A stretch of 64,000 nucleotides of DNA. Origin: Syncephalis fuscata. Its lineage: Eukaryota > Zoopagomycota > Zoopagomycetes > Zoopagales > Piptocephalidaceae. This document shows, piece after piece, positions 12,358 to 21,796 of the stretch (within the stretch, counting starts at the first letter, position 1; each line of letters opens with the position of its first letter). A program made the position numbers and the translations under genes. The stretch covers positions 186,001 through 250,000 of the forward strand of contig JAHLTZ010000011.1 in NCBI GenBank assembly GCA_025786725.1, read 5' to 3'. A model generated the notes under the pieces. That model saw only the letters and a list, made by a program, of their open reading frames with translations, did no database searches and was not told the DNA's origin.

Positions 12358-12365
12358 TATAAATA
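12358..12365 (+). promoter_or_regulatory. TATA-like element of peptide gene
   Basis: TATAAATA about 135-140 bp upstream of the ATG at 12501, followed by a pyrimidine-rich CACTCTACT leader typical of highly expressed fungal genes. Sequence match only. Confidence 0.4.
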
Positions 12366-12500
12366 GCTTGCAAAATATACACAACCAACTGCAATATCAT
12401 CATTACACTCTACTTCTTGCTATACACACTCTACTCTCCACTATACCAACCACACTCTACTATTTCTTTTATTTGCTTGTCTTAACAAATTAATATCACC

Positions 12501-12671
12501 ATGAAGCTTTCCATTGCCGTCGTTTGCACCGTCGTTGTGGCTTTGACAGCCGCTACAACCATGGTTGATGCTAAACCAACCATGGTAGATGATAAACCGG
12601 TCATGGTGAATGATAAAGCAACTTTGGTTGGTCGTGGTTGGAAGCCATGTTGGCCAAGACCGTGGTGTTAA
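12501..12671 (+). CDS. Small secreted repeat peptide with Cys-Trp-Pro tail
   Basis: A 56-codon intact ORF. Residues 1-24 form a strong signal peptide (core IAVVCTVVVALTA, cleavage near VDA-KP). The mature part of about 32 residues has three imperfect heptapeptide units (KPTMVDD, KPVMVND, KATLVG) and ends GRGWKPCWPRPWC, where two cysteines could close a small Trp/Pro-rich loop. An ATCACC context precedes the ATG, with a TATA box and CT-rich leader upstream. No dibasic Kex2 sites are visible. The flanks are repeated at 31-32.6 kb, where the gene is absent. Function unknown; an effector, antimicrobial or signalling peptide are possibilities only. Confidence 0.7.
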   Translation: MKLSIAVVCTVVVALTAATTMVDAKPTMVDDKPVMVNDKATLVGRGWKPCWPRPWC

Positions 12672-12689
12672 CCACAATTGACAGTTTCA

Positions 12690-13135
12690 AGACATCAGCA
12701 TTGGTAGTGCAATCAAACCACTAGTCCAATACACTATAGGTATATATTCGGTGAAAATCAAGACCATTTGACAACTACGCCGTCCAGTCTATTTATATAT
12801 CAAGTTTTGGCCAATGCTCCGGTTTAGCCAGTCTTTAATCAATGGAATCATTATTTTATCAACAGGCTTGCAATTAGTTGTTTCTATTCAACTGTGCAAG
12901 CTTATAGTAATAAATTTATGGTTCCATCTTAACTATATCTATAATCATGTTCTATTTGCATCCAATAATTGCCAATATTAATCAAATAGTTAAATTAACA
13001 AACTGTGTATGATTATATCATGTAAGCTATAAGCATATATTAGTATGGATAGTAGCAAAGCTATTATTATCCTATAACCAAATAATAGTATGCTGAAATT
13101 AGCATAAATATGTTTTTTAATAAAACATGGTAACA
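12690..13135. repeat. Dispersed repeat B, copy 1 (3' part)
   Basis: Matches 32210-32670: shared blocks include TATATTCGGTG, CAATGGAATCATTATTTTAT and TAGTTGTTTCTATTCAACTG. Together with the 5' part (about 11520-12130 versus 31040-31680) it surrounds the peptide gene region. Confidence 0.8.
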
Positions 13136-14300
13136 AAGTATAGGATATTATAAAACAAAATAAATAGACAAATCAAGTACGTGAATAGTGATAACAAAAC
13201 TATACTGTATGCAATTGACCAAGAGTGATGAACAAATAAATTAAAATCTACTAAAAGAATGCAGTTAGCAATAAACTTTTAGCTTTTATTAGTATAGCTT
13301 TTACAGTTTACAATATTAATTATATACACGGACATATGGTATATGTATACAGGATAGATATGTACAGTGCAATAATAATGATAAATAAATAGTTTATCAC
13401 CATTGACACTCACTACCCAATTTCATCAACAATAAAACGAATTGTTGATTTAAATGCGTAACTATTATAGTTATTTAACTGCCAAATCACATTAAACAAC
13501 CAATAATATACTTAATATTGTTGAAAAGTTATTTTTATTTAGTTAATAAAGATATCATAAGATTTAATACAAATCAAGTGGTTTAAATAATCCGCCACAG
13601 CACCCTCTTAAGCTTCTTTGCCATGTTCCACGACTTTTCTAAATTATGACACTGGAACAACTATCGTAATGTTTAGGAATGGATGCTAAAAGTAAACTGT
13701 TCTAGTTTGCCAATGATAAATGCCATGTTGACGGCATTATTTTGCATATCTTCACTCTTGCTTGATACACCAACCAATTAATTTGAGTTGATCAAAGCAA
13801 TAATACTTTTATGTAATTCGGAATTAATTAATTGCTATATCTGATAATTGAAACGCTCTAAACCAGTCTGATTTTATTTGTTAATTAAATTTAAATTTAA
13901 AAAATATTTATTAGCTAAATCATTTTTATTTTACATTACACTTTCTTCATCTTGATAGCTGTTTTAACTACTAGTTCAATACTATTAATACTAGTTTTAC
14001 ATATTATATTTTTGTATTGTATTTGTTAGTTGCATTTGCCACCAATATATTGTTGGACATATTTTGGCAAATAGAACACGATCGGCATTACTGTTAATAT
14101 TGCTACAATTAACTAAATTACGTAAATAAAGTTTAGATTAAATTTGTTGTATTATTGTGATTATTTTTTCAAAATCCCAATTCTACTTTAAGTCTCATAT
14201 TTGAGTTTTCTAAGCAAATCGGTTTCAATTGAAAACATGTTGTCATGCACAAGAAACATAGTTATAATGTTTTATTTAACTACTTTGAAATTTATGAGGC
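13136..14300. other. AT-rich non-coding region
   Basis: No ORF of note and no repeat recognised other than AT-rich low complexity. Confidence 0.5.
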
Positions 14301-14911
14301 CAATTATTATTGTTGTTAGTCATGTGTACAAAAATTGATCGAATATTAATAAAAGTCATTGGTCATGATTCCATGTCATTCCATATTAATTGTTGTTGCA
14401 TCCATGTACAATATGGATTATTGCATTTGAATGATCTCTTTTATTTTTCGACCTTTTACTGTTGTGTTTTGAGCATATTTGCAATGTAAGATACTTATCT
14501 ATGGTGACAAGAAGGTAGAAAGACTAGCGTTTCTGATGTTCACTATTGTTTTGAGCGTTTTTGGTATCAACTTAATAGGCGCAATTACTTTGCCAACCAT
14601 TAATGAAGCAAATGACCTTCACCATATGCAATAATGATAGGTTGAGTGTCTTTACCAGGAAGATTTTGTGGCGACAGCTGTAACCAGAATATACAACATA
14701 CCGTTGAGGTTACTTGAACAGGTGTTGATGCAAAATAAGAGAATAAAGACTAGGGATTAAATAGTGTTTTTATTGCTGTTCAAATACGCATGTTATTTAT
14801 ATTGTTATATTCAGCATTATCGTATAATACAATACTGAATAGAAAAATAAAATGGCAATAGGAAAAAAACTGTGAAATGAGTAAATAAAAAATGTGAAAG
14901 CCAAAGTAAAA
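14301..14911. repeat. 0.6-kb direct repeat, copy 2
   Basis: Partner of 10255-10862, same orientation. Both ends are sharp: upstream of CAATTATTATT the copies differ, and after about 14911 similarity stops. Confidence 0.9.
14536..14634 (+). CDS. Putative secreted micropeptide, copy 2
   Basis: Paralogue of the 10489 ORF with identical length (32 codons). The signal peptide (MFTIVLSVFGINLIGA) is conserved, and the predicted mature peptide is ITLPTINEANDLHHMQ. Compared with copy 1, nine codons differ in amino acid and two are synonymous, and no indel breaks the frame. Same caveats as copy 1. Confidence 0.4.
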   Translation: MFTIVLSVFGINLIGAITLPTINEANDLHHMQ

Positions 14912-15453
14912 TAGCTCACTAGCATTAAATAATTTATTAGAAAACTAATGTGATTCAGTGTCAAAAGATCAAAGCTAGTATTCTTTACTTGATTAAACTA
15001 TACATTTGTTGTTCTACTAAACATGAAACTGGGTGGTGAGTTATATTAAATCACTAAATTACAATGCTTTCAATACTTTACAGCAATAATAATATGGATT
15101 AACATTTATTTAGTTATTATATTTTATTGTAAGTAGCATCAAATACTATTTATTTATTTCGATATTAAAAATAGTACTGATCAATTGACACTGATTGATT
15201 TGATCGGATTTGATATGACACTGCTTCAACAAACCCCTTCTCAGCATTAAAAACCGATCGACGGTTTATTATTCGAATTATGGATCTTTTTGTCTTCAAT
15301 TTGAAAATAAGGACTCAAAGTACAATAGCTCATTGACGATAACCCAATTTATCCATATAATGTGTATATACAAACACAATGCACACGCGCAATAACATCA
15401 TTACTCAATAAACTACGATTATAGCGAGAGGAAAGAGACAGACAGAAATGGAA
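14912..15453. other. AT-rich intergenic region
   Basis: 3' side of the EF-hand gene. No coding signal seen. Confidence 0.5.
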
Positions 15454-15992
15454 TCAAGTTAGCAGCATTTCGTCACAGACCGAAGTGCGTACTGTTCCAC
15501 GTAGGCTACCAGAATTCATACGTGGACTGCCCGGTCCATGAGGACTTCCGCCACTAAGCGTGCCTGTGATAGAGGCCACATGAGAATTGGAGTGGGAGGT
15601 AGCCGTGGTTATAGTGTTGGGTAAAGGCATCACGGTTCCACCGTTATTGGACAGTCCATCCATCGACTTAGCCCGCAAAGACGGAGAACTAGCCGGACTT
15701 GTCGTTTCTGAGGTACTTGTTATAACAGGGGGCGGTGCCAAGAATCGAGAAAGTAAATCGAAGATCGGTTCTTTCATCGCCGACAAATGAAACTCGGCAA
15801 ATGACTAGATACGACATCAGTGTAAGTAGTTGTCGATAGACGATTAGTACGTGCATACCAGTCGATTATCGCCATCCACGTCTAAATCGGCAAATACTCT
15901 ATTGACTACTTTTTGCATCTGTAGATTTTGGTCTTCAGTACAAAATGGTGCATACTATAATTCAATGAAATAATTAGCAAAATAAAGTATTA

Positions 15993-16037
<45 letters not shown>

Positions 16038-16657
16038 TACATACCAGCTCTGTCATAACACGCGATAATTCTTCATGTGTAATAAAACCATCTCGATCCA
16101 AATCGTATAATTTAAACGACACTATACAAAGATACGTTAATAGGCTACTAATTATCCTTTTAACTATTGCTACTAACAGGCTAGCTTTTCCTCGGCCGTT
16201 CCTTTACTAAATTCACTTAGTCCATTAATATAGTCTTGGAAGTCAACTCGATCATCATGATCTTGGTCAAATGCATCAAAGAGCCGTTCTAGAAATTGGT
16301 TCGTAGCCGTAGAACATACACAAAAGTTGCCAACTACCTATAAATAATCAAACGTAAAATCCATGAGTAAATATGTAGTTTTACCATCAACATATCAATA
16401 TTCATCTTTAACAAGTTACTAGCCATCTTACGCTAGATATACAATAATTTACAATAAACACTTACTTGTTTAAACTGATCTCTAGTCATATGACCATCAC
16501 CATCACCGACACTTTCAAATTCTTCTCTTAACAAATCGATTTCTGTCTCAGTAACTTTTACACCGTTAAATAAAATACTATTCTAAATAGAGTATAGCAA
16601 CTTACAATGTGTCTTCTCAGCCAGCTCGTGCGTCTCCCGACTTACGTGGTTACCCAT
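15454..16657 (-). CDS. Calcineurin-B-like EF-hand protein with long C-terminal tail
   Basis: Calcium sensor of the calcineurin B / CHP / CIB group. The start MGNHVS is an N-myristoylation consensus. EF-hand loops appear in order: VGDGDGHMTRDQF (about 16500), FDQDHDDRVDFQDY (about 16260), YDLDRDGFITHEEL (about 16100) and FADLDVDGDNRLSFAEF (about 15880), so four hands with acidic loop positions. After SAMKEPIFDLLSRFLAPPP there is a Ser/Thr/Gly-rich tail of roughly 90 residues not found in ordinary calcineurin B. There are about six exons; one intron (15960-16040) contains an AAT microsatellite. The first exon junction is uncertain: splicing at GTAAGT right after MGNH keeps frame, whereas the longer exon needs a one-base correction. 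Partner phosphatase or transporter cannot be told from sequence. Confidence 0.8.
15994..16037. repeat. (ATT)n microsatellite in intron
   Basis: About 14 ATT units in an intron of the EF-hand gene (AAT on the coding strand). Confidence 0.95.
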
Positions 16658-17210
16658 GATGAACTAGACGTTGGCTATATTTACAGTAACTATTATCACC
16701 GTTATGGCTTGTAATGGCACTAATAAATAACAGAGGGATTCTCTTGATCTTGCAGGATGGCGTAGTTGGCCAGATGTGTTTCTTAACAAGGCTAGTTACA
16801 GGTATTTGCCTATGGTTTGTAGATGTAGAGCTGAAGCTAAATAATCCGATAAATTGGATTGTTATTTGCGTATAAAGAGGAAAAGAATAGAATAAGCAAG
16901 TCACCGGTATGTGCGTGGGTGTGTGCAGAGGTCGGTGTATATCTACGTCAAAGCACATACTGTTATCAATGCGTGGGTGTGTGAGGTATGTTGATACCAA
17001 TGGCCTTTTACCAAATCAGCTGATATATAGATATTGTCATTGTTATGTTGGCTGGTTAATAAGCATATTACCATTCGCGGTAGATTTTATATTAACCACC
17101 GCAATAATAAGTCATTGACAACAGATACCAATAGGAAAAAACGTCTCTGCTACTTTTGCCATTTAATCTTTATTTCTCTACCAATACGCTATCGGCTGTA
17201 GTTTCAACTC
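16658..17210. other. Divergent promoter region
   Basis: Between the EF-hand gene (minus) and the small gene at 17211 (plus). No coding signal. Confidence 0.5.
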
Positions 17211-17584
17211 ATGACGACGGCTTCACTTAACCAAGCACTTGTTGAAAAGTGCATTGAACTTACCAAATTATGCAGTGAGAATCTCCACTGGCTAAATACA
17301 TCTCTTGAAGCGTATGTGAGCTTAATTTTAAATATGCTATTGCTATAAAACTACTTTGACTAATAAATAGTAATCGACAGTGTTCTAGATCGTAATGAGC
17401 CAGGTGTAGTCGCGTTGCGCCAAGTCTTTAGTGTAAGTCATGACTGGAATGTTCACGTATACAAAGTTTTATTTACAAGGCAGTATAGCCAGCATCTATA
17501 GAGGTGACAAACCATGAGACAACTCAGCAGCCGCGACAACAGCAACAGCATCAGCCACTCAACACTGGTCACACGGCAACATAG
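17211..17584 (+). CDS. Small helical protein, possibly DASH subunit Dad1-like
   Basis: Three exons read: 17211-17311, 17381-17432 and 17504-17584, with GTATGT/CAG and GTAAGT/GAG junctions that keep one frame to TAG 17582-17584. The product is about 77 residues. An N-terminal helix (LNQALVEKCIELTKLCSENL) leads to WLNTSLEAVLDRNEPGVVAL, then a Gln/His-rich tail. Length and the 'N-L-x-x-L-N-x-x-L-E-x-V' pattern recall Dad1 of the DASH/Dam1 ring that couples kinetochores to microtubules. That similarity is weak and from memory. The first acceptor was chosen because the nearer TAG acceptor leads to a stop. Confidence 0.45.
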
Positions 17585-19098
17585 ACCAATACGTAGACCG
17601 CTTGAATAAGTGTATGTCATTAGCATATACTGGTTCTCCAGCGATATGCTTGCTTCATTGAACCATAGGCCGGCGTGACCTTGCATGCAGCACCCATGAT
17701 TGTGCCCGTGTTTGTGCGCGTGTATGTGTGCGTGTGTGTGTGAGTGTATACAATTTGTTTGAGCCAAATAGTTATTTCCAACCTGTTTTATGACATTCAA
17801 ACGACTATAATAATAATCATCATCTATTTTTTATTCATTTTACCCCTATGACTTTTAAGCACTTTATTACATGCTAATAATTACACTATTCTATCTAATG
17901 TGCAGTATAATTTATTATATTTTGAAATTAAATAAATATATTCTTGGTATAAAAAACTGCTTCTCTAATATGATCAAACTTGGTCTATAGATATACAGTG
18001 TCATAAATATCGGCCTCGAGTATGTTTCAAAATAACACAACGCCTTGACTGCAGTCGCAACCTGTTGTGCTGTTCATATCGACAGTGTGGTGATATACAC
18101 ACACTTTCTCATATATACACACACACACATGTCTATCTATACTGGATGTTACAACCGCCTATTGAAACCCCCGTCTATAAACTGGCTTTCATGCCTTTGC
18201 CCAGACAGCCTTTACTCCAGAACACCACTTCAAACATATACAAGTACCGCTTTATGCTCTCCACATTAGCTCCTTATCCGTTTTTCTACCCATTTTCCAT
18301 CGCGAATCTAGTACAGCGCATTCATATCTATAACCAACCATTATTCTAGCTTGTCGTTCTAAGTTTTCCCACTACATTTTATCTCTTTGATTTGCTTGAA
18401 GCAAACATCTCATCATTATCCTACACATTAGGAACCGATTGTCGCTGATTCTGGAGAATGAGCCTTTATAAACCACATTTTTGATCGCAATTCTATCGTA
18501 ATTATCCATTTATTAGTCGCATTGTAAAACAGTACAATTTCGATTCTATAGACTTATTTGTATTATTGCTTAATAACTGCAAACGCATGCTGTTTGAATT
18601 ATTTGCTTTAATTACGTCTAATCAACGCTTTAGCTCTCTTCCGTCCCAGTTAATAACGATAATTTCGTTAAGTTTACAACAACAACAGTATCTGCAATAG
18701 TAATATCATTTGCAATAACAATAGTAGCCATAGTATTAAGCACTGCTTCCAAGTCGTTGACCGTCTTAGCCTAACAAACGTACTTTTATTTGTTAGTAAT
18801 AGTGTTCTATTGCTCAGTTCTATTCTTTGACGTATTCCATTTTATCGCCTGGGTGGTTCTTTTGTTTAACCAACCAACCAACCACGATCCGTGTAACTAC
18901 TGCCTGTTGCATTAACGGTTGGCCTTTTCTTTTGCTGAATATACATACCACACTCGCCTTTCCTCCGACTGCTTCGGCCTTCGCCTTCAACTGCTGCTGC
19001 GTCTTTACGTCCCCTTTCTTCCTCAACTCCTTTGCTTCCTTATATTTATATTATAATTATTGCACAGCTGTGCCCTAGTATCCCGTTTAATTATCATC
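17585..19098. other. Intergenic region with GT-rich and CT-rich stretches
   Basis: Contains a GT-rich run (17703-17746) and CA repeats (about 18098-18130). The last 300 bases before 19099 are pyrimidine-rich, probably promoter and leader of the seven-helix gene. Frames here are short and low-complexity. Confidence 0.5.
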
Positions 19099-20288
19099 AT
19101 GCGTCAACAATTCCCAGAGGATTTCATCCCTCCTGTAGTTACTACAATAGTGTTGTCTATCTTTGGTGTACTATCAGGCATAAATTTGCTGGCGTTTATT
19201 TATGCCTTTTTTAATCGACGCTACCCGCCTATTAAGGCGAAGCAAATCAATCTGGTTGCCTTTTACTTTTTGGGTAAGTGGCGTCTAAATTCTGATTTAT
19301 AATGTTTGCCGATCCTACTATTTTGGGATGCTATATATATATTGTATAACACACTGACTAACCTATCGATTACTTGTTTATTCTTTTCATGTTTAGCCTC
19401 AGTTATTTGGTGTATTGGTTTATTACAAGTTTATGGCTTCTTTGGCTTTGAAGGCATATGGCAATATTGCGTACTATGGCGCATCTGGTTGAAGGATGTC
19501 TTTGGATTAGGCATGATCCTGGGCTTTATCAACTTTCGCTTCTATTCACTCTACGTAGTATTTGTATGTGGTAGATCTTTTGCCGATGCACCAAAGCTAT
19601 TACCGGCTGTTTGCTATGTAGCACCCTATCTTAGCTTGGCTATGGTTAGTATGCTAAGATCAGACAACGTAATACAAGAAAAGCCAGGGCATTTCTGTTC
19701 ATTGAAAGAATGGTACGGCATTGCTTTCATGCTTGTCGTCGGACTTAGTCTATTATTGGCCTTCTATCAATGCTATCTACTGCGTAACATTTCACGGTCA
19801 TTTAACGAATACAAGACGCAAGTTATCGGACTTAGTATGATTATTTTTACATACGCTGTAAACCTTGCCTTTATGAAACGTCCCTTGCCCTATATGTTAG
19901 AAGTAAAAGTTGGCATGTTTATAATGAACTTGTTAACGGCAACCATTTACATATGGCTAATGATTGGCAGCCCAATCATTGGCAGTCTATTCTATCGCCA
20001 ATCCTACTTGGAAAAGTTTGTTAGCAATTTGATGGCCGATAATGCTGGCGTGTTATCCGCAAAAGCCGTAATGTAGCTCAACCCGACAAAATCGAAGAAG
20101 AAGTAGGAAGCATACCAAGTGTGCCTATAAGATTTGCAGCACGCAACGCACTTACTATCCATGCCAATTTATCGCAGCAATTGCCATCGAGGAACCCACC
20201 ACCCTACGCAGCAGGAACACGTGCCAATCGATCAGAACCCGATTTCCGTAGTGATTTGGCATGTATGGGCGTTTACGCTGGTCGTTAA
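19099..20288 (+). CDS. Seven-transmembrane protein, GPCR-like
   Basis: Two exons (19099-19273 and from 19397; GTAAGT...TTTAG intron). Hydrophobic segments: VVTTIVLSIFGVLSGINLLAF (exon 1), ASVIWCIGLLQVYGFFGF, LGMILGFINFRFYSLYVVFV, LLPAVCYVAPYLSLAMVSML, YGIAFMLVVGLSLLLAFYQC, VIGLSMIIFTYAVNLAFM and MFIMNLLTATIYIWLMIG, giving seven. This fits a G-protein-coupled-receptor topology; I cannot name a subfamily. The frame stops at 20076, but a shifted frame immediately continues (starting NVAQPDKIEEEVGSIPSVP) as a Pro-rich, Arg-containing cytoplasmic-type tail to TAA 20286-20288. One missing base near 20065 would join them. I treat the tail as part of the gene. Ligand unknown. Confidence 0.7.
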
Positions 20289-20644
20289 CAAACCAGTGAC
20301 AGTTAAAATGTTTTCTTTGCAAGTGTATATTTAAAAGTCATTTGTACGCATCTACTCTTCTCTACTTCCCATGTGTTCAACATGAGTCATAATAGCATTG
20401 CTACTAGTGCCGCTTGTAGCCAATACTCTAATCGCTTGCCATTATCTACTCTCATCTATGATATAAATATATACATCAATGGTTTGCGCATAATCTACTG
20501 TTTTATTTGATTGTCTGCATTAATGCGCAATAATCTAAACGGTTTTTGCTATCATGTCCCTATTATTATAATATTAATTCTATTATTTACTCATAAACAT
20601 TAAAACAATTCATTTTTTGTCAGTTTAATAATATGCAATACACG

Positions 20645-20676
<32 letters not shown>

Positions 20677-20755
20677 AGTTAAATGATATCTCTTAAACTA
20701 TGTTGCATTTATATGTTCAATCAATAGTAATGCAAGTAGCAGGCCGTGATGGCAA
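20289..20755. other. Convergent 3' region with (AT)n
   Basis: Spacer between convergent genes. A TA dinucleotide run lies at about 20645-20669. Confidence 0.6.
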
Positions 20756-21431
20756 TTATGACAATTTAGAACGAATTTCATCCAAAGTCGATTCGAATTC
20801 ACCATCAGTGTATTTCTGAATTGGCCATTGAATGCCTAATCCCTGCTCCGTATCAGGCTTGGGAATGATATGAAAATGAACATGCATCACTTCCTATTAA
20901 TATTCATACAATTAATAGCGTTAGATTAATATGAAAATGTGTAGTAGCAATAGAATTATTACTTGCCTGATGAGCTAGACGACCATTGTTCTAATGTATA
21001 TAGCATTAAGATAACATTTATTAATAGTCTAGCATGTGCTGTATAATATACGCTAACAAAACATACCTGAAGAACATTGTAGTTTGGCGCACCAATAGCA
21101 AGTGCAACGCGTTTGGCCACTGGCAGCAACTCACTCAAAGATTCGTCGCTTAGTTCATGAAAAAACTCGGCGTGTTCTTGATTGTATACATGTAGGTTAA
21201 AACACTATACTACAAGTACTTGAAAATCTAAATACCTTTAGGAATAACCAACTAATAGGAATCAGTCGATATTACTCTAGTAAATGGTTGCTAGCTAATA
21301 GATACAACTTACTGCATGTCCCTTGGATAGTGGGCCAATATCCAAAAAGGCTAGTGTTTTTCCGTTTCAAGGATCTTTCGAGAAGGAATGACTCCTTTGA
21401 CAATCTTGCAGAACAAACAAGTGGCAGACAT
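20756..21431 (-). CDS. HIT-family nucleotide hydrolase (HINT/HNT1-like)
   Basis: Histidine-triad protein hydrolysing nucleoside phosphoramidates. The start MSATCLFCKIVKG has the CxxC zinc site typical of HINT proteins, and IPSRKILETEK follows. The catalytic triad HVHFHIIPK lies at about 20870. Exons read: 21313-21431, 21236-21251 (16 nt, LVIPK), 21067-21176, 20967-20990 (24 nt, NNGRLAHQ) and 20756-20893. Two are micro-exons, and the 24-nt exon uses a GC donor (GCAAGT). All junctions keep frame. Exon 1 is one A short in the poly-A at 21357-21361 (five where six restores the conserved TLAFLDIGPLSKGHA). The product is about 135 residues, the usual family length. Confidence 0.85.
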
Positions 21432-21796
21432 GGTTAGTGGTAAGAAACGTGTGGTTCGTAGAGTAAAGAGTAAAGAAACAAGCTGTGTTAATGGAGAAAA
21501 AGGAATGACGTACGCACACGACAATGGTATGCGTATTAATCGTTTTATAACTATCTTAAATATATTAATAGCTTTATAAATCCAACGGTTACTAAGATAT
21601 AACTTATTATTATGCTATTTATATTATATCGCACAGATGTATATCTATACTATTATGGATATATATATCATTAATATTATTAATACACTTTAAAAGAATA
21701 AGCTAATAATAATAAAAACAATTTGATTAACAATTTGATAAAAGTAAAAACCAATTTTTACTGAATTCATCTTTCTTAATAACTTACAGATCAGTT

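Noticed and set aside
10255-14911. LTR retrotransposon with 0.6-kb LTRs and 3.4-kb interior
   Set aside because: No TG...CA ends, primer-binding site, polypurine tract or gag/pol coding seen; recorded as direct repeats only.
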